From assembly GCF_003789055.1 (NCBI RefSeq), contig NZ_ML119085.1, positions 294,062 to 358,061 of the forward strand: a stretch of DNA of 64,000 nt, in the 5' to 3' direction. The stretch is from Histidinibacterium lentulum. Lineage in GTDB: Bacteria; Pseudomonadota; Alphaproteobacteria; Rhodobacterales; Rhodobacteraceae. Positions within the stretch are counted from its first letter, which is position 1. Each line of letters starts with the position of its first letter. The notes below the pieces were generated by a model. It was not told the origin of the DNA and searched no databases. It was given only the letters and a program-made list of their open reading frames with translations. The position numbers and the translations under genes are program-made. Positions 15,001 to 27,000 of this stretch are shown here, one piece after another.

Positions 15001-18000
15001 GACCCTGTCCGCCGCCGTCACGGTGGAGCCCGCGACATCCGCCGCCACGGTGTTGGTCATCACGTTCTTCGCATCCGCCCCCGACCCGGCGCCGGAAAGG
15101 GCCACCGTGCCCGACCCCGAAAGAGAGAAGGAGGCCGCGACCGCGACGGCGTCGATGGCGTTGGCGCTGTCCGCCGAGAGCCGCACGTCCGATCCCGCGC
15201 CGGTGGCCGTGACCGTCGAATCGGTGATCCGGGCAAGGCTCTGTCCGCTGAGGGTGTTCCGCGCCAGGGTGACTGCCACGGCGACGGAGCCCGCGGCCGT
15301 GCTCGCCGAGGCCGCGACGGAGACCGCCGCCGCGATCACGTCCGACAGGATCTCCGAGGTGTCGAGCGTATCGACCGTGACCGACCCGCCGGTCGCCGTC
15401 ACCGTGCTGCCCGTGATCGCCGCCTCGGACAGCCCGCTCAGCACGTTCTCGGCGCTGGCAAGGCCGAAGGCGCCCGACAGCGCGAGGCCGCTCGAGGAGG
15501 CGGCGACGCTGACCGAGACGGCGACCGTGGTCGCCTCGATCCGGCTGTCCGTGACCGTGTCGATGTCCACCGCGCTCTGCGCCGTGGCGACGCTTCCCGC
15601 GATGCCCGACCGCGTGGCCTGGCTGATCGTGTTCCTGGCAAAGGTCGCCGCGCCCGAGAGGGAGAGCGACAGGCCCGCGCCGGCGCCCGCCGCCACGCTG
15701 ACCGCGACCGCGACACCCACCGCCGAGATCAGGCTGCTGTTGTCCGCGAGTATCCGCAGCGCCCCGCCGGAGAAGACGCCCTGCCCCTCCGCCGCGTCGG
15801 CATCCACGATCCGCGCCGCGACCGACCCGCCGATCTCGTTCTGAAGCCGCACGACCCCCACCGCGCCCGACAGGGCCAGGGAGCCCGAGGTCGCCGCCAC
15901 GGAGATCGCCGCCGCGACGTTCACCGCCCTGATGGTCTTGTTCGACAGCGCCTCGAGGGTGACGGCGCCGTCCGCCTCGAGCCGCGAATCCGAGACCAGC
16001 GCGCTCACCGCGTTGTCGATGACGTTCTCGGCCAGCGCGACGCCGACCGCGAGCGAGACCGCCACGTTCTGCGAGCCCGCCGTCACCGCGACGGCAGCGG
16101 AGACGACAGTGGAGGTGGTCTCGGCACTGTCCCCCGCGGTGATGCGCACGGCGCCGGCCGCGTCGGCGGTGCTGCCGTCCAGAACCCCCGCCGCGACCGT
16201 GTTCGCGATGCGGTTCGACGCATCCGCCCCCGCGCCCGCGCCGGTGAAGCCCACGTTGCCGCTGCCCGCGGTGACGGAGACGGAGGCCGCGACCGACACG
16301 ACCGCGATATCGCCCGTCGCCCCCGCGGTCATGGTCAGACCGCCGCCGGTGAATATCCCGCTGCTGGCCCCGTCGATCAGGGCCTGCGCGCTGCTGGTGA
16401 CCATGTTCTCGGCAAAGGACACCGCCAGCGCGACGGAGACCGCCACCTGCGACGAGCCCGCCGTCACCGAGACGGCCGCCGCCACGACATTGGCGGTGAT
16501 GGAGCCGCTGTCCGTGGCGCGGATCTCGCCCGCACCCCCGCCGGTCACCGAGGAGGCGCCGTAGATCCCGCTGCGCACATCCCGGGACACGGTGTTCAGC
16601 GCAACCGCGCCCGCGCCCGCGCCGCCGACGGAAATCTCTCCCGAGCCCACGCCGACCGACACCGAGGCCGCGATGGCATTGACCGAGATGCCCCCCGTCG
16701 CCTGCGCGATGGCGCGGAAATCGCCCGCCGCGGTCACGGTCGAGCCGCTCTCCACGACCGCCTCGGTCCTGTTGGTGATCCTGTTCTCGGCCACCGCCGC
16801 GGTCAGGTCGAAATTCGCCTTGGTGCCGCCGGAGGTCGCGTCGATGCCGACCTTCGCCGCCACGAGCGTGGTGGTGATCGCGCCCGTCTCCCGCGCGTCG
16901 AGAGACACGGCGCCGCCGTTTGCCGCGACCTTGGCGCCCGAGAGACGCGCGGACGTGGTGTTCCCGATCTCGTTCAGGCCCACCGACGCCGCGATGTTGA
17001 CCCCGACCGAGGTCCCCCCGCCCGACCCGCCGGAGACGCCCACGCCCGCCGCGACCACGTTGGCGTCGATGCTCTTGGAGGAACTGGCGGTCAGCGCGAC
17101 GGCGCCGCCCGTGGACACATCCGCGCCGAGGATGGCGGCGGAGGTTGTGTTGCGGATGGTATTCTGGGCCACCGAGGCCTGCACATTGGCGTCGATGCTG
17201 GTGCCGCTGCCCGAGCCCACGTCGACCGTCGCCGCCGCGGAGACCGCGTTGGCGCGGATGCTGCCAGTCTCCCGGGCGGTCAGGGTCACGCCGTCCGCCG
17301 CGACGGTCGTCTCCGCCGGCCCGCCGGTGTCGCGGATTTCCGCGATGGCGCTGTTGCCGATCTCGTTCACCGCGACCGCGACCACGCCGTTGAGGTTGAT
17401 GTTCGTGCCGGTGTCGGAGCCGGTCTCCACGGTCAGATCGACCGCAAAGGCCGTGGCGGAGATCGCCGCGTCGGCCGACGCGCGCAGCGCCAGCGCGCCG
17501 CCGCTGTCCACCACGCTGTCGATCAGCAGCGCCTCGGCGGAATTGGCGATCTCGTTGACCGAGACCGCCGCGCCCAGATCGACGCCCACGCCGGTACCGC
17601 TGCTCGACCCGGTGGAGATCTGGAGCCCGGCCTCCCCGGCGAGCGCGGTGATGACCGCCGCATCCGTCGCCGTCACGGTGATGTCGCCGCCCGCCGCGAG
17701 GTCCGTATCGAGGCCGCGCGCGAGGATCGCGTTCTCGACGAGGTTGCCGTTGCCCGCCCCGGCCAGGGAGATGTCGACCGATGTGCCCTGGTTCGACCCC
17801 GTGTCGAGCGAGCCCGCCACCGACAGCGCGAAGGTGTCGATGGTGGCCGTGGAGCTTGCGGCGATGTCGATGGCGCCCGTGGCGTCCACCGATCCGCCGG
17901 CGATCTCGGCGGTGATGGTCCCCAGAACGTCGTTCGTCGCCGCCGCCGCACCGGCGGTCACGTCCGCGGAGGTCCCGTTGCCGGAGCCCGAGGTGAACGC

Positions 18001-21000
18001 GAGGTTGCCACTGCCCGCGTCGGAGGTGATGTCGGAGCTGTCGGTGGCCCGCGCCGCGACGCTGCCGCCGGAGGTGATGGCCGTCTCGGCGAAGCGGGCG
18101 GTCACGCCATGGGTGATCTTGTTGCCCGATCCGGAGCCCGCGCCGCCGAAGGCGACCGGCCCGCCGCTGCTGCCCCCGCCGCCGCCGCCCGAGCCGCCGC
18201 CGGTCGTGATGCCCGCCGTCCCCGCGACCGAAAGCGCGTCGATGACCGCCGCGTTCGTCGCCGTCGCCGAGACGTCACCGCCCGCCGCGATGCTGCCGCC
18301 GCCCGCCTCGGCCACGATGTCGAGCGTGACGAAGTTGATGGCGACGGCCGCGCCGATGGCGCCCGTCCGGTTTCCGGAGGTGTTGATGGCGAGCGCCAGC
18401 CCGCCTGCGTCGGCGGTGATCGTGCTGGCGTCCGAGGCGTCCAGCGTCACCGCGCCGGAGGTGCTCACCTCCGCGCCCGCGCCGATGGTGGCGCGCACCG
18501 AGTTGTCGATGGTGTTGCCGGTGCCCGATCCCGCCCCGGCGAAGGACAGGCTGTTCTGGTTCGACTGCCCGCCAAGGCCTCCGGGGCCCGAACCGCCCGT
18601 CCCCGCGCCGGAGCCGCCCGCGCCCGTGGAGTTGCCGCTCGCCCCCGACTGGGTGGAGAGCGTGCCCGCCACCCCGATGGCCAGCCCGCGCACGGCAGAG
18701 GCGGAATCGGCGTCGAGCCGCACGCCCCCGGTGCCCGCGGTCACCCCGTTGTCGCCCAGAAGCTCCGCATGGACCTGGTTCGAGACGATGGCCACCGCCA
18801 CCGCGCCGCCCACGGCGGTATCGCCGCCGATGGTGAAGGACCCGCCGCCGGTCTCGGCATCCACATTCGTCCGGTCCACCGACCGCAGGAGCACGCCCTG
18901 CGCCGCGTCGCCGATGGTGTCGATATCGACGCCCTGCGCCACGGTGGCGAGGGTCTGTCCCTGCACCACCGCCACGCCGACCGACAGGCCCACCGCGCTG
19001 TCGGCGAAGGACCCGCTCGCCCCGATGGCGAGGATGTCGTGGTCCTCGAAGCTGGTCGCGGTCAGGGCAAAGCCGGTGACGGTCTCGGTCCCCTGCGTTC
19101 CGTCCGCGCCGTGCATCCCGTCGCGCACGGCAAGGCCCGCGCCCTGCCCTCGGGCGAGGATCGCCGACCCCGCGCCGATCTGGGCGTTGGTCCGGTCGAG
19201 ATCCACCAGCACCACGACCGAGGCGCCGAAGGTCCCCGCATCGAAGGACACGCCCAGCGATCCCGCGCCCATGCTCGACCGGGTCACGCTGTCCGCGGCC
19301 ACCGCCACGCTTCCGCCGGCGGTCAGGCTCGCACCGCCCGCCGTGGGCGCGTCCTCGTCCGATCCCGCGATGGCGCGGGTATCGGTCAGCAGCACCGTGA
19401 CCACGAGGGAGCCCGCGCCGGAGGTGCTCGACCCCACGCCGATATTGGCCGAGAACTGGAAGATGTCCTCGAGCGAGGCCGCATCGACGGTGATGTCGCC
19501 GCCCGCCATGACCTCGGTCGGGACCGCCGCGTCGCCCGACCCGCCGATCAGCGCCTCGGTCGTCTTCTCGATCACCAGCACGTCGAGCCCGACGCCGATG
19601 CCCTTGCCCTGCGATCCAGCCGTCCCCGCGACGCTGCCCGCGAAATTCACGATCCCGATCTCGTCCCGCGCGGTGACGGAGACATCCCCGCCCGCATTCA
19701 CGACAGAGCCGCCGCCGATGACCGCGCGCACCTCGGGCAGGATCACGGTGATGATGCCCGACCCCGCGCCCGTATCGCCGCCCGAGGCGACCGACGCGCC
19801 GAGCGCGAGGGCCGTCAGGGAAATCCGGCTCGCCGCGTCGCGCAGCACGTCGCCCACGTAGTCGATATTGCCCAGAAGCGGCACGTCGAGATGCAGCGCC
19901 GAGATGCCGTAGGCGGCATCCACCGTCACGTCGCCTGCCGCCGTCACGCTGGCGCCCGCGCCGATGCTGGCCAGCACGCCGGGCTGCACGAGGTAGAGCC
20001 CGCTGTTGTCGATGCCGGTCGGATCGGCCGGATCGGCCTCCTCCACCTCGGCCGCGCCCGCGTCGAGCACGGTCACCGTCAGCGCCGCCCCCACCGAGGT
20101 GGCCAAGGACCCGCCGCTGCCACCGCCCGAGGCCTGGACCGCCGCGCCGCCCGCGGCGACGTTGGAGATGCCGACGTCCGACCGGCCCAGAACCTCCACG
20201 CCGCCCGTCGTCGCCTCGACCGTGGCGCCATCGGTGATCCGCGCCGCCACCACGCTCTGGCCGACGATGACGCCCGCCGCCCCGGCCACCGCCGTGGTCG
20301 ATCCCTGCGATCCGGAGCCCGACTGCTTCGCCCCGCTGCCCGCCAGGGCGAGGGCGCGGAACTCGTTCGTCTCGCCTTCGGTGGTGCCGGCCTCCACCCG
20401 CACCGATCCGCCGGTGACGTCGCCGCCCAGCGTCGCCTCGGCCCGCGTGAGGCCCACGACCACCGACACCGCCGCGCCCACCGCCGCGGTGCTGTTCGAT
20501 CCGCCGCTGCCGCCGTTCGAGCCAGTGTTGCTGCCCGGACGGACCAGCGCGAGGCCCGAGGCCTCGGTCCGGCCGTCCGCATCGTTCAGCGCCACGACCG
20601 AGATCGCGCCGTCTGCGCGGATCGTCCGGCCGGACGCGATGGTCGCCGTCGCGGCGGTGTTGATCACCACCGCGCCGAGGGCCGCCGCCACCTGGATCTG
20701 CGCGCCCTGCTGCTGGCTGGTCGCGGTGCCGGCAGAGCCGCCCGCCCCGCCGGGATTGCCGGTCTGGTTCGAGGATTGAGTGTTCGCCCGCGTGGCCGTG
20801 CCGCCCGGGTTGGGCGTCAGCAGGCTCGAGTCCGAGCGGTCGTTGACGAACTCCTTTTCCTGCTGCGAGCGCTGGTCCGCGCTGCGCCCGCCGTTCGAGC
20901 GGGACTTCTCGCCCTCGGCGCTGCCGGACACCAGCGTCACCGCCTGCGTCGCGCCCGTGGCCCGGACCGTCACGTCGCCCGCCATGACGGCGCCGGTGGA

Positions 21001-24000
21001 CACGTCCCGGTCGAGAAGCGCCAGCGCATCGTCCTCGGCCCAGCCGAGGGCCACCGCCGCGCCGACGCCGGCCCGGCCGCCCTTGGTGTCGGCATCCGCC
21101 TCGGTCTGCATCCGCAGCGCGGTGTCCGCGGTCACCGCGAGATCCCCCGCCACGTCGAGCGCCACGTCGCCGCCCGCGACCTGCGCGGTCACCGTGTTTT
21201 CCGACACGGCGAGGGCGACGGCGCCGCCCACGTTGGTCGCGCTCGCATTGCCCACCGCGCCCGCCTGCGCCAGCGTGATGACGGTATGCCCGCCGCGCGC
21301 CGCGACGGACAGGTCGGCGGCGCCCGTGACGCTCGCGTCGCCCGCGATCTCCGCCGTGGCATCGTGCCCCGCTACGGTCAGGGCAAAGGACAGCCCGATC
21401 CCGGTGGAGGCGCCCGAGGCCGCCCTTTGCGGGATGGCGGTTGTCAGGTGATAGGTGTCGGCCTCGGCGCGGACCTCGCTTGCGCCCGTGCCCGTCACGC
21501 TGATGGCCGCGCCCGGCCCGAAGGCGCCGCGCGTCGTGCCGCCGGTGATGGAGATGGCGATGGAGCCCGACACCGCCGTATCGCCGCCCGACGCGCCGGA
21601 AATCGCCTGCGCGGCCTGGCTGTGGGTCGCTTGCGTGAACACATGGGTCCCGCCGGCGCCCTCCCCGCCGAGGGCGATGGTCTCGCCCGCCAGAGCCTGC
21701 TCGAAGCTCGCCGCCAGCTTCAGCTCCCCGCCCGTACCCACATTGGCGTAGTAGGTCGTCCCGCTCGTCAGCCCCTCGATCGCCGGACCCGTGGCGGTGT
21801 AGACCACAGCGTCGCCGGTCACGAGGCCCTGCCGGCTGTTCAGCGTCAGGGCAAAGCTCTCGGGATCGAAGGTCGCATCGGCCGGATCGTCGGCCGGGCG
21901 GTTGCTGTCGCTGTCCACGACGCCGCGCTCGAGCACATGCGCGTCGCCCGCGCCCCGGTCCGTCAGGTCGATGGCGGTCTCGGGCGTGCCCTGCTCGGCG
22001 AGCTGGATCGCGCCGTTCTCGCCCAGGATCACCACGTAGGTGGCGCCGTCCATCAGCCCGCCGATGGCGGTGCCGCCGTCGCCCGCGCGATAGACGACCT
22101 CCTCGCCGGCGGTGAACGTCGCCCCCTCGATGGTGATGGTGTCCGTATCCACGTCCACGGCGGAGGTGTCCGCCGCCTCGACGTCCAGCGTCCGCTCGGC
22201 CATCAGCGCGGTGGCGCTCACGCCGTTCCCGGTGACGCTGGCGTTCTCTATGAGGCCGATGTTCCCGGTGTCCGTCACGTTGACCGCGACGCCCGCGCCC
22301 ACGGTGACGCCCGTCGTGGCGTTGACGGCGACGCCGCTCGCATCGGCAGAGCCGTCGGCATTCGAGAGACTGCCCACCGTGACCGGCCCGCCCGCCTCGA
22401 TCACCGCCGCGTCCCCCTCGCCCGCGATCCGGGCGATGGAGGAGGAGGTGGAGATGTTGATCCCGATGGCCGCCGCCACGGTGGGCGCGTCCTGCGAGGT
22501 CTGGGTGACGCCCTGCCCGTTGCGCGTGGCCGACCCGTTCGTGCCGCCGGTGCTGTTCGCGACGCCCACGTTGTTCGCGGTCTGGGTCTGGGTCTGGTTG
22601 CGGGTGCTGCCCGTCTGCTGCTTGTTGCCCTTCGCCGCCGCCTCGGCGACGCCCCGCGCGGCGGTGAGGGCCTGGCTCAGAACCGCGACGGCGCCGGTGG
22701 TCACGATGGTGCCCGCAACGCTGGCGAGCGCGACATCCTCGGCGATGGCGAGGCCCAGCGAGGCGCCGACGGCGGCATTCGTTCCGTCGACGCTGCCTTC
22801 GGCGTCGGCGGTCGTCTCGGTCTCTAGCGTCGCCGACACGCGCACGTCGCCGGTCCCGTCGAGGAGCGCCGCCCCGGGCCCGATCAGCGCGGTGGCGCTG
22901 TTCTGCACCGCCGAAATGGCAACGACCGGCGTGATCGAGGTGGACCGGGCGTTCTGCGGCCCAGAGGTCCCGCTGTTCGGCTGTTCGCCGCCGGAGGCGC
23001 CGCCCACGGCCTTCGACAGGCCCGCATGGCTGGCCTCGGCGGCCACCGTCACGTCGCCCGCCTCCGTGATCGTGGCGGTGCCCGCGACGGAGGCCGTCAC
23101 GTCGAGATCGGTGGCGAGGATCGAGACCGAGGCGCCGATGCCCAGCGTCGTGCCCGACTGGCTCGTGTTTGTCCGGCTGTTGCCCGCGCCCTGCGGCTGC
23201 CCTTGGCCCTGCTGCCCGCTCTGCTGCGTGACCGCCGTCCGCTCCTGCGCCGAGGCGGTGATCGCGTCGCTCTCCATCGCGCCGTCCGCGAGGATATCCA
23301 CCCCCGCACCGCCGAGGATCGTGACATCCGAGCCGCCGCCGAGGAGCGCGTCCACCGTCACGCCCGAGAGGTTCAGCGCGAAGGCGCCCGCGACACCGGT
23401 CTGGGCGCTCGAGGCGCCCGACGTGGCCCCGGCGGAGAAGACATGGCGGTCGTCCTCGCCCCGGGTGGCGATGCCCGCCTTCACCGCGAGGCCCGCCGCC
23501 ATCACCGAGGCGTCCGTGACCGACGCCCGGATCGTGCCGGTGCTGGCCAGCACCGCGACGCCCACGCCCACGGCGCCGCCGCCCTGCTGCGCGCCGCTCG
23601 CGTCCACCGCCTCGCCGGTCGCGGTCGCGCGGCCGTCCATGTTGCCGTAGGCCTCGACGCTCAGGGCGCCGCCTGCGTCGATGTCCAGCGCGCCCCGCGT
23701 CTCCGCCACCGCCGCGAAGGTGGAGATGTCGAGCGCCACCGCCGCCGCCACCGTCAGCGCGCCGTCCGCCGTCTGCGCGCTGGGCGTCGTGGTCTGGTTC
23801 GCGCCGGTGCCGTCCGTGCGCCGGCTCGCTGACTGGCTGTTGGCGTTGGTGACCTGGGCCTGATTCTGCTGGTTGACGTCCTGCCCGCCCTCCTGCGCCG
23901 GCGCCTGTCCGGAGGACGAGGCCGCAGCCAGGGTCTCGGTCGAGGCCGCGCCATCGGCGCGCACCGTGACGGCGCCGCCCGCGTCCACGTCCCGGGCCAG

Positions 24001-27000
24001 GGAGGCGCTCACCGCGTCGTCCGCCAGCATCAGCGCGAGCGACAGGCCGATGGCCGCATCGGTGCCTTCCGCATCGCCGGTGCCGATGGCCACCGACACC
24101 GCGTCATGGGTGGCGGAAATGCCGAGATCGCTGGTCAGCGTCAGGAGATCGCCCGTCCGGAGACTGGCCTCCGTGGTGTTGGCCGCCACGACGATGGCCG
24201 CGACCGGCGTGACCGCCGTGCCGCCCGCCGATCCGCCCTTCGCCTCGGCCCGGCTGTCGTACCGCCCGGTGGCCGAGACCGTGACCGCCCCCGCCGTGCC
24301 CGCGATGCCCGCGCCATCCGCCACCGCCGCCCACGTCAGGTGATCGGTGACGATCAGGGCGAAGGACGCGCCCACGCCGGTCGATCCCGGAAGCCCGTCC
24401 GTCTGCGCCGCGGTCGCCCGCGCGTCCGAGGCATTGCTGGCCGCCGCGGTGACCGACAGGTCCCCGCCCGACAGCGTCGCATCCCCCGCCAGCAGCGCCA
24501 CCGCCCGCACCTCGGCCACGTCGATGGAGACGGCGCCCGCGATCCCGGTATCGCCCCCCGACGCGCCCGACACCGCGTCGGTCGCCGTGCGGTTCACCGT
24601 CTCGGACAGCGTCAGGACCTGCGTCGTCGTCGCCTCGATGGCGATGGTCTCGCCCGCGAAGGCGGCGGCCCGGCTTTCCGCCAGCTGATAGCCAGTCCCG
24701 TCCTCGACGACGAAATAGGTGGTCCCGCTGTCGAACGCGCCGAAGGCGAGCCCGTCATCCGTGGTCAGCACCACCTCGTCCCCGGTGCGCAGGGGCCTGT
24801 CCGAGGAGAAGGCGAAGAGGTCCCGCCCCGGATCGAAGCTGACCGGCGCGCTGTCCGGCTCGGTCGATGTCAGGCTGTGCCCCGTGCCCGTGCCGGGGCC
24901 GGTCAGGTCTATGGCCGACCCGTCGCCGCCCTCTTCGGCAAGCTGGATGCGCCCCTCGCCCAGCTCGATCACGACGTAAGTGGCGCCGTCCGTCAGCCCG
25001 CCGACCGGATCGTTGCCGCTGCCCGCCGCGTAGGTGACCACCGTGCCGTCCGCGAGGCCGTGGTCCTTGCCGAGGAAGATGCTGTCACCGTCCACGTCGA
25101 CAACTTTGCTCGCCGTGACCTCGAGCGCTCTCGTCACCGTCTGCGACCCGGTCTCGAGCGTCAGGCTCGCCGCCGTGACCGTCGCCGTGCCCTCCACCTC
25201 GGCCGTGACGTCCACCTTGGAGACGTTCAGCGCCACCGCCGCGCCGATGGTGGTGCCCGCGCCCGCCGTCGCGCTGCCGTCCGCGTCGGCCCAGCCGTCC
25301 GCGTTGGACCGCGCCGTCAGCGCGACCGCCCCGCCCGCGACCAGCGTCACGCCGCCCAGAGCCTCGGCCGAGACCGCGTTGTCCTGCAGGTTCACCGCGA
25401 TGGCCGCCGCCGCCGACAGCCCGCCGCCGCCGCCCTCGCCCGTCGCCGAGGAGGGCGTGTCCGTCTGGGTGCTCTGCTCCCCGCCCCGCGCCGCCGCCTG
25501 GTCGTTGGCGAATCCCTGCTGCTGCGCCGTCTGCCCGTCGACACCGCCGCCGCTGCCAGAGCCCTGGGCCGCGCCGGCGGCGCCCGCCTGTGCTCCCGCC
25601 CGGGTCAGCATGGCGCCGGAGGCGCTCATCGACAGGTCGCCCGTCGCGGTCATGTCGCGCGCAAAGCTCGCCGTCACCGTCTCGTCGGAGATCGTCAGCG
25701 CCAGCGCCGCGCCCACCACCGTGCTGCCGCCCTCGGCGGAGCCCGACGCCTCGCTCACCGTGCTGCCGCCGTGCGTCGCCGTCCCGGCAAGGCTGCCCAG
25801 CGTCACCCCCGCGCCGGTCCCGGTGCTCGTCCCGGTCTCTCCGGTGTTGATGGAGATGGCCACCACCGGCGTCACCGCCGTCCCGCCGCTGGCCGAGGCG
25901 CCCGTGGCGGTGGTCGTCGCTCGGTGGTCGGACGCGGCGGTCAGCGTGACCGCGCCCGCGTTCGTCACCGGCGCGCCGTCCGCGAAGCTCGCGAAGGTGT
26001 CCTGGTCGAGGATCGCCAGCGCGACGGAGGCACCGATCCCCAGCGTACCGCCTTGAGCGCCCGTCCCCTCACCCGGGGTGGCGCTGGTCGTGGCAACGCT
26101 GGTCGAGGTCGCGCTGACCGAAAGGTCACTGCCCGACAGGTCCGCCGCGCCTACCGTCGCGGTCACGTCGGTCAGCACCGTGTGAATTGCCAGCGATCCC
26201 GCCACGCCGGTCTGCGACGCGTCGCCCGAGCCCGAGACCGCGCCGACGACGAAGGTCTCGCCCGCCGCCATGGCCGAGGCGACGGAGACACCGCCGCCCG
26301 CATTGATCGTGACCCCGCCGCCGATCTCCGCCGCGACGACCGTGTCCACGATCCCCACCGTCACCGCGACGCCCACGCCCGTGGCGCCCGCGCCGGTGTT
26401 CGATCCGTCGGCGAGAGCGGTCACGCTGTCGGTCGATCCGGCGCTGACCGAGACCGTGCCATCCGTCGTCAGCATGCCCGAGGAGCTGATCCGCGCCACG
26501 GTTTCCGGGCGGTAATCCGACACGACCACCGCGCCCGCGAAGGCCACGCCGCCCTCGGAGGTGGCGGCCTGGTCGCCGGTCGCGCCGTCCTGGTTCGGGT
26601 CTTCGAGCCGCTGGGTGGACTGGCTGCCGCTGCCGCTGCCGTCCTGCGCGCCGCCCGCCGTCGACGTGGCGGAGGTGGCGACGGAGCCGGTCAGGCTCGC
26701 CCCCAGCGTGATCGCATCCGCCCCGTCCGCGCCGAATCCGCCGATGGAGGTGCTGCCGCCCACGTCGACGCGGGTGTCCATCTGCACCGTGGTCACCGCC
26801 AGAGTCGCGCCCACGCTCGACGCGTCGCTGCCGCCGTCCGCGGTGGAGGTGATGTCGATGTCGCTCGCCGCCGTCAGCGACACCGCGCCGCCCGCCTCGA
26901 TCACCGTGGCGCCCGCGGTCGTGACACTGGACTCGCCCACCACCACGACCACCGTCACCGCCGCATCCGCCGCGGCGTCGGTGTCGCTGGCGTCGGCCTC

